From Weeksellaceae bacterium (GTDB lineage: Bacteria; Bacteroidota; Bacteroidia; Flavobacteriales; Weeksellaceae): a DNA stretch of 8,708 nt. Position numbers and translations under genes: made by a program. Within the stretch, counting starts at the first letter, position 1. Each line of letters opens with the position of its first letter. The DNA lies in the NCBI GenBank assembly GCA_022701475.1, contig JAKOOI010000232.1, forward strand, positions 1 through 8,708. The letters are read 5' to 3'. Below, in pieces: positions 6,324 to 8,708 of the stretch. The notes below the pieces were generated by a model. It did no database searches, was not told the origin of the DNA, and saw only the letters and a list, made by a program, of their open reading frames with translations.

Positions 6324-6560
6324 CTATTTGTACCTTTTGTCCAATGTGCCGTCTTTTTTCAGCTTTTTATTTTCCTTATACCGTTTGTCCGGCGTACCGT
6401 CCTTTTTCATTTTAGCGGCTGCAGGAGCAGATGCCGGTTGCTGGGCTTTTACTGTCCTTACAGTCTGGGAAGAAACGGTAGTTTTAGCAGGAACAGTCTG
6501 CTGGGCAGTGGCAAGTCCCAGTCCAAAGACCAATGACATCGCAGTGATTAATTTTTTCAT
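6324..6560 (-). CDS. Small secreted basic protein with duplicated KKDGTxDKRYK motif
   Basis: A 78-residue protein. Residues 1-19 are a signal peptide (MKKLITAMSLVFGLGLATA), followed by a low-complexity linker rich in T, V, Q, A and P (20-50). The C-terminus is two copies of a 12-residue unit: MKKDGTPDKRYK (51-62) and LKKDGTLDKRYK (67-78), separated by ENKK. The repeat region is strongly basic. I know similar KKDGTPDxRYK repeats as short uncharacterised secreted proteins of flavobacteria, but no function is established to my knowledge. The gene stands alone: a -7 element (6592-6599) lies upstream and a strong terminator downstream. The spacing and ordinary codon use make it a credible real gene despite its size. 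Confidence 0.82.
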   Translation of the reverse strand: MKKLITAMSLVFGLGLATAQQTVPAKTTVSSQTVRTVKAQQPASAPAAAKMKKDGTPDKRYKENKKLKKDGTLDKRYK

Positions 6561-6591
6561 GAGAATTTATTTTTTCTTGTTTTTATTGATT

Positions 6592-6599
6592 CAAAGGTA
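6592..6599 (-). promoter_or_regulatory. -7 promoter element for the 78-aa secreted protein
   Basis: TACCTTTG on the minus strand is an exact TAnnTTTG match, 31 nt upstream of the ATG at 6560. At the -33 position only a T-run (TTTTT, 6617-6621) is present instead of TTTG. The rest of the 6600-6754 spacer is AT-rich and holds nothing else I can name. Confidence 0.5.
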
Positions 6600-6761
6600 G
6601 ACAAAAAATACACCGGAAAAATGATTCTCAGAAACTTAACTAAAGTTTATCACAGCTTAAAAAAAGATTAAACAGGTGAATTCCTGAACCGGAATTTCTG
6701 CTGAACCGATGCCTTAAAACGGCAGGGCTGCCCAATGTGCTGTTACTATACTATAAAAAAA

Positions 6762-6792
6762 ACCTGCTTCCCTCACAAGCAGGGAAGCAGGT
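6762..6792 (-). terminator. Strong intrinsic terminator after the 130-aa lipoprotein gene
   Basis: ACCTGCTTCCCT (6762-6773) and AGGGAAGCAGGT (6781-6792) form a perfect 12-bp stem with a 7-nt loop. On the minus strand it is followed by a run of eight T (6762-6755). It lies 22 bp past the stop codon at 6815. Confidence 0.93.
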
Positions 6793-6814
6793 CTAACATA
6801 TGTATGAAAGTTGG

Positions 6815-7207
6815 TTATCTCTTACAGTTGGCGGTCCATGTTTTTCCGTCGGCTGTATAAAACATTTTCAGATCATTATTGTCGATACGCACATATACCG
6901 TCTGGTTTGAACCTACCATTACCAGCGTGTTATCTCCCGTTTTCTGAAATTCAAGACCGTTAAGATCCGGAATTCCGTTGGAGAACCTGAAGTTGTACTT
7001 GGTTCCGCTTGCGATTTTCGTTACAAATACGCTTCCGTCATTGGTGCTGGTGTTGGTACTCCCTCCGTCATTGTAGGAAATGCTTCCCCTGTATGTGCCT
7101 GCGAAGAAGTCATTGTCTGCCGGATCGTCATCATCTTTACATGCGACGCTCGTAATGACAAAGAAGGTGAGCAGGAACAAGCCTAAAATTCTGATTGCTT
7201 TTTTCAT
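6815..7207 (-). CDS. Small lipoprotein, probably surface-exposed (C-KDDDD export signal)
   Basis: A 130-residue lipoprotein of unknown function. Residues 1-22 are the signal peptide and the lipobox SVAC places the lipidated Cys at 23. It is followed at once by KDDDD (24-28), which matches the Bacteroidota lipoprotein export signal (Lys then acidic residues at +2), so the protein is predicted to be moved to the outer face of the outer membrane. The mature part is a small beta-rich domain (GTYRGSISYNDGGS, GTKYNFRFSNG, LEFQKTGDNTLVMVG, VYVRIDNNDLKMFYTADGKTW) ending in ANCKR. The regular alternation suggests a calycin- or barrel-like fold of the kind seen in many flavobacterial 'hypothetical lipoproteins'. 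It is monocistronic: its own strong terminator follows, and mfd is divergent upstream. The lipoprotein call is firm; the fold is an inference. Confidence 0.88.
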   Translation of the reverse strand: MKKAIRILGLFLLTFFVITSVACKDDDDPADNDFFAGTYRGSISYNDGGSTNTSTNDGSVFVTKIASGTKYNFRFSNGIPDLNGLEFQKTGDNTLVMVGSNQTVYVRIDNNDLKMFYTADGKTWTANCKR

Positions 7208-7353
7208 AATACTATTTCTTTACATGTTTAAGTAAGTGAACGTTTTCAAACAGTATGCCATTAAAGGGAAATGCCGTATTCAGAAGACCGGATAAGCTAT
7301 GCACAGAATAATCTTACGGATCATTGAAGAGGGTGGTAAAAAGGCCGGTATTT

Positions 7354-7382
7354 TCCTGATGAGAAAATTAGCATTATATTTG
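7354..7382 (+). promoter_or_regulatory. Promoter for mfd
   Basis: TATATTTG at 7375-7382 is an exact TAnnTTTG -7 element. A T-rich TTTTC stretch at 7351-7355 sits at about the -33 distance (20 nt), a weak match to TTTG. The start codon at 7447 would then have a leader of about 60 nt, which contains nested inverted repeats. Confidence 0.55.
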
Positions 7383-7392
7383 TTACAGTCAA

Positions 7393-7431
7393 AAACGGTT
7401 CCGGAATATCCCGGAATCGCTTTTGCCGTTT
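7393..7431 (+). other. Nested inverted repeats in the mfd 5' leader
   Basis: Outer arms AAACGG (7393-7398) and CCGTTT (7426-7431) enclose inner arms TTCCGG (7399-7404) and CCGGAA (7411-7416). The two left arms are contiguous and the right arms are separated by a 9-nt bulge (TCGCTTTTG). The RNA could fold into a 12-bp interrupted hairpin ending 15 nt before the ATG. The segment is clearly more GC-rich than the other leaders here. No T-run follows, so it is not a terminator. Confidence 0.45.
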
Positions 7432-7446
7432 ATACCGCCAACACGT

Positions 7447-8708
7447 ATGCAGTTAAAAACCATCAACGAAAAATTTCTTCCGCACCTGCTTCAGAAGGAA
7501 TTCGGGAAAGAGATTCTTACCCTTCCGGAAAGCCGCCGGCACATTGCTGTAAAAGGAAACGCCGGATCCTCGGCTTCGCTTCTTACCGCAGCGCTTTTCC
7601 TTACCCAAAAAAAGTATATCCTTTATATTCTGGATGATAAGGAAGAAGCATTGTATGCCAATACGGAAATGGAAGACCTGCTGGGAAAAGACAGTGTCCT
7701 TTATTTTCCGGCCACCCATCTTGAACCTTATCAGGTGGAGAAGACACAGAATGCGAACCTGGTGCTGAGAACGGAGGCCATCAACAGGATCACTTCCGGA
7801 AAGTCGCCGAAGGTTATCGTGGCTTATGCCGGTGCCCTGTCTGAAAAAGTGCTGAAGAAGGAAGATTTCAAGGCAATTTCCCACCACATAAAAGTGGGTG
7901 ACCAACTCGATTTTGATTTTGTTGACGAATTGCTTAACCATTATCATTTCCAGCAGGCCGATTTTGTTTCCGAGCCCGGGGAATTTTCGGTGAGGGGAGG
8001 AATTGTGGATGTTTTTTCATTTTCCAATGAACAGCCTTACCGGATTACTTTCTTCGGCAATGAGGTAGAGAGCATCAAGACATTTGATATTGAGACGCAG
8101 TTGTCGCTGGAAAAAATAAAAGGGTTTCAGCTGGTATCCAATATGAATTTTACCGTAACCGGAAGCCGGGTTTCCCTTCTTCAGCTGTTGCCTGAAGAAA
8201 GTATTGTGATTTCAAAGAACGGGATCCTGGGGATGCAGAAGCTGAAGGCATTTTATGAAAAATCAATTGAGAAATATGATTCTTTGAGCAAAGACATTGC
8301 CCATCGTTCCCCTCAGGAGCTTTTTATATCCGATCAGGAATTCCTATTCGATTACAAGAAATTCAGGACCCTGGATTTCGGAAGTGTCCCGATTGAAGGA
8401 TTGCCGGCCCTGGAAGAAATTAAGACAGATCAGGTTCCGCAGCCTTCTTTTAACAAGAATTTCGAGATGCTGGCAGAAGACCTGGAAGAAAAGCACAAAG
8501 AAGGGTATGACATATGGATTTCCTTTTCATCGGAAAAACAGAAAGAGCGGCTTGAAATGATTTTTGAGGAGCTGGAGCGCGAACTTCCTTTCAAAAGCTT
8601 CAGATCCGAGCTTCATGAAGGCTTTGTAGATCACGGACACAAACTCATTTTATATACCGATCATCAGATTTTCGACCGGTACCAGCGGTACAAGGCTAAA
8701 AATACTTT
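7447..8708 (+). CDS. mfd: Transcription-repair coupling factor Mfd, N-terminal part (runs off the window)
   Basis: The frame is open from ATG 7447 to the window end (420 codons plus 2 nt), about the first third of a full Mfd. Mfd is a DNA translocase that removes RNA polymerase stalled at lesions and recruits the UvrA repair complex. Visible here is the UvrB-homology module. At 36-47 VKGNAGSSASLL sits where UvrB has its Walker A but lacks the catalytic Lys, as expected for the degenerate ATPase domain of Mfd. YFPATHLEPYQ is at 86-95. The conserved segment GEFSVRGGIVDVFSF (178-192) precedes PYRITFFGNEVESIKTFD (197-214). The last residues, LILYTDHQIFDRYQRYK, enter the RNA-polymerase-interacting domain. 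The helicase motor motifs lie beyond the window. An in-frame TAG at 7369 and the absence of another ATG before 7447 support this start. Confidence 0.95.
   Translation, partial: MQLKTINEKFLPHLLQKEFGKEILTLPESRRHIAVKGNAGSSASLLTAALFLTQKKYILYILDDKEEALYANTEMEDLLGKDSVLYFPATHLEPYQVEKTQNANLVLRTEAINRITSGKSPKVIVAYAGALSEKVLKKEDFKAISHHIKVGDQLDFDFVDELLNHYHFQQADFVSEPGEFSVRGGIVDVFSFSNEQPYRITFFGNEVESIKTFDIETQLSLEKIKGFQLVSNMNFTVTGSRVSLLQLLPEESIVISKNGILGMQKLKAFYEKSIEKYDSLSKDIAHRSPQELFISDQEFLFDYKKFRTLDFGSVPIEGLPALEEIKTDQVPQPSFNKNFEMLAEDLEEKHKEGYDIWISFSSEKQKERLEMIFEELERELPFKSFRSELHEGFVDHGHKLILYTDHQIFDRYQRYKAKNT

Noticed and set aside
6721..6732. Small inverted repeat GGCAG/CTGCC between the mini-protein and lipoprotein genes
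   Set aside because: It has a 5-bp stem with a 2-nt gap, no T-run and no relation to a gene boundary.
7299..7637. Open frame of 112 codons on the plus strand before and overlapping the mfd start
   Set aside because: It overlaps the mfd coding sequence in another frame and covers the mfd promoter and leader. Its product looks like random translation.
7453..7947. Open frame of 164 codons on the minus strand
   Set aside because: It lies wholly antisense to mfd, whose protein family is certain. The translation has no recognisable features and an unlikely composition.
1..8708. A multi-gene defence, mobile or biosynthetic system
   Set aside because: No nuclease, toxin-antitoxin, integrase, transposase, reverse transcriptase or CRISPR repeat is present. 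Neighbouring genes are separated by terminators and have unrelated roles.

Overview
The window looks like chromosomal DNA from a flavobacterium of the Chryseobacterium/Elizabethkingia type (Weeksellaceae). Evidence: a secreted protein with a type B C-terminal domain for the type IX secretion system (T9SS); a lipoprotein carrying the Bacteroidota surface-export motif (Cys followed by K-D-D); AT-rich spacers with TAnnTTTG promoter elements; and start codons with no Shine-Dalgarno sequence. The genus is an inference from protein style, since no rRNA or other marker is present.

Layout: eight genes occupy 1-7207, all on the minus strand. Read in the direction of transcription they are: a small surface-type lipoprotein (7207-6815, own terminator); a tiny secreted basic protein with a KKDGTxDKRYK repeat (6560-6324, own terminator); a GH3-family acyl-adenylate/amido-synthetase-like enzyme (6191-4692); a small lipoprotein with a C-terminal hydrophobic segment (4622-4257); an MFS efflux-type transporter (4160-2925); a 126-aa secreted protein (2835-2455) closely followed by a 694-aa T9SS cargo protein (2423-339, own terminator); and the first 87 codons of a second cargo-like protein (261-1), whose N-terminal domain is a paralogue of the 694-aa protein. 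On the plus strand, divergent from this block, mfd begins at 7447 and runs off the end of the window after 420 codons. It has a recognisable promoter and a potentially structured leader.

Functionally this is a mixed neighbourhood of housekeeping DNA repair (mfd), a solute exporter, an acyl-activating enzyme of unknown substrate, and several cell-envelope or secreted proteins. Most genes are separated by their own terminators or long spacers, so they do not look like one pathway. The only convincing two-gene unit is the 126-aa protein plus the T9SS cargo protein. I saw no mobile elements, phage genes, CRISPR array, tRNA or rRNA. I did not find a clearly new multi-gene system. The most interesting items are the tandem paralogous T9SS cargo genes with Cys-paired Ig-like repeats, the hairpin abutting the MFS start codon, the nested inverted repeats in the mfd leader, and the repeat mini-protein.
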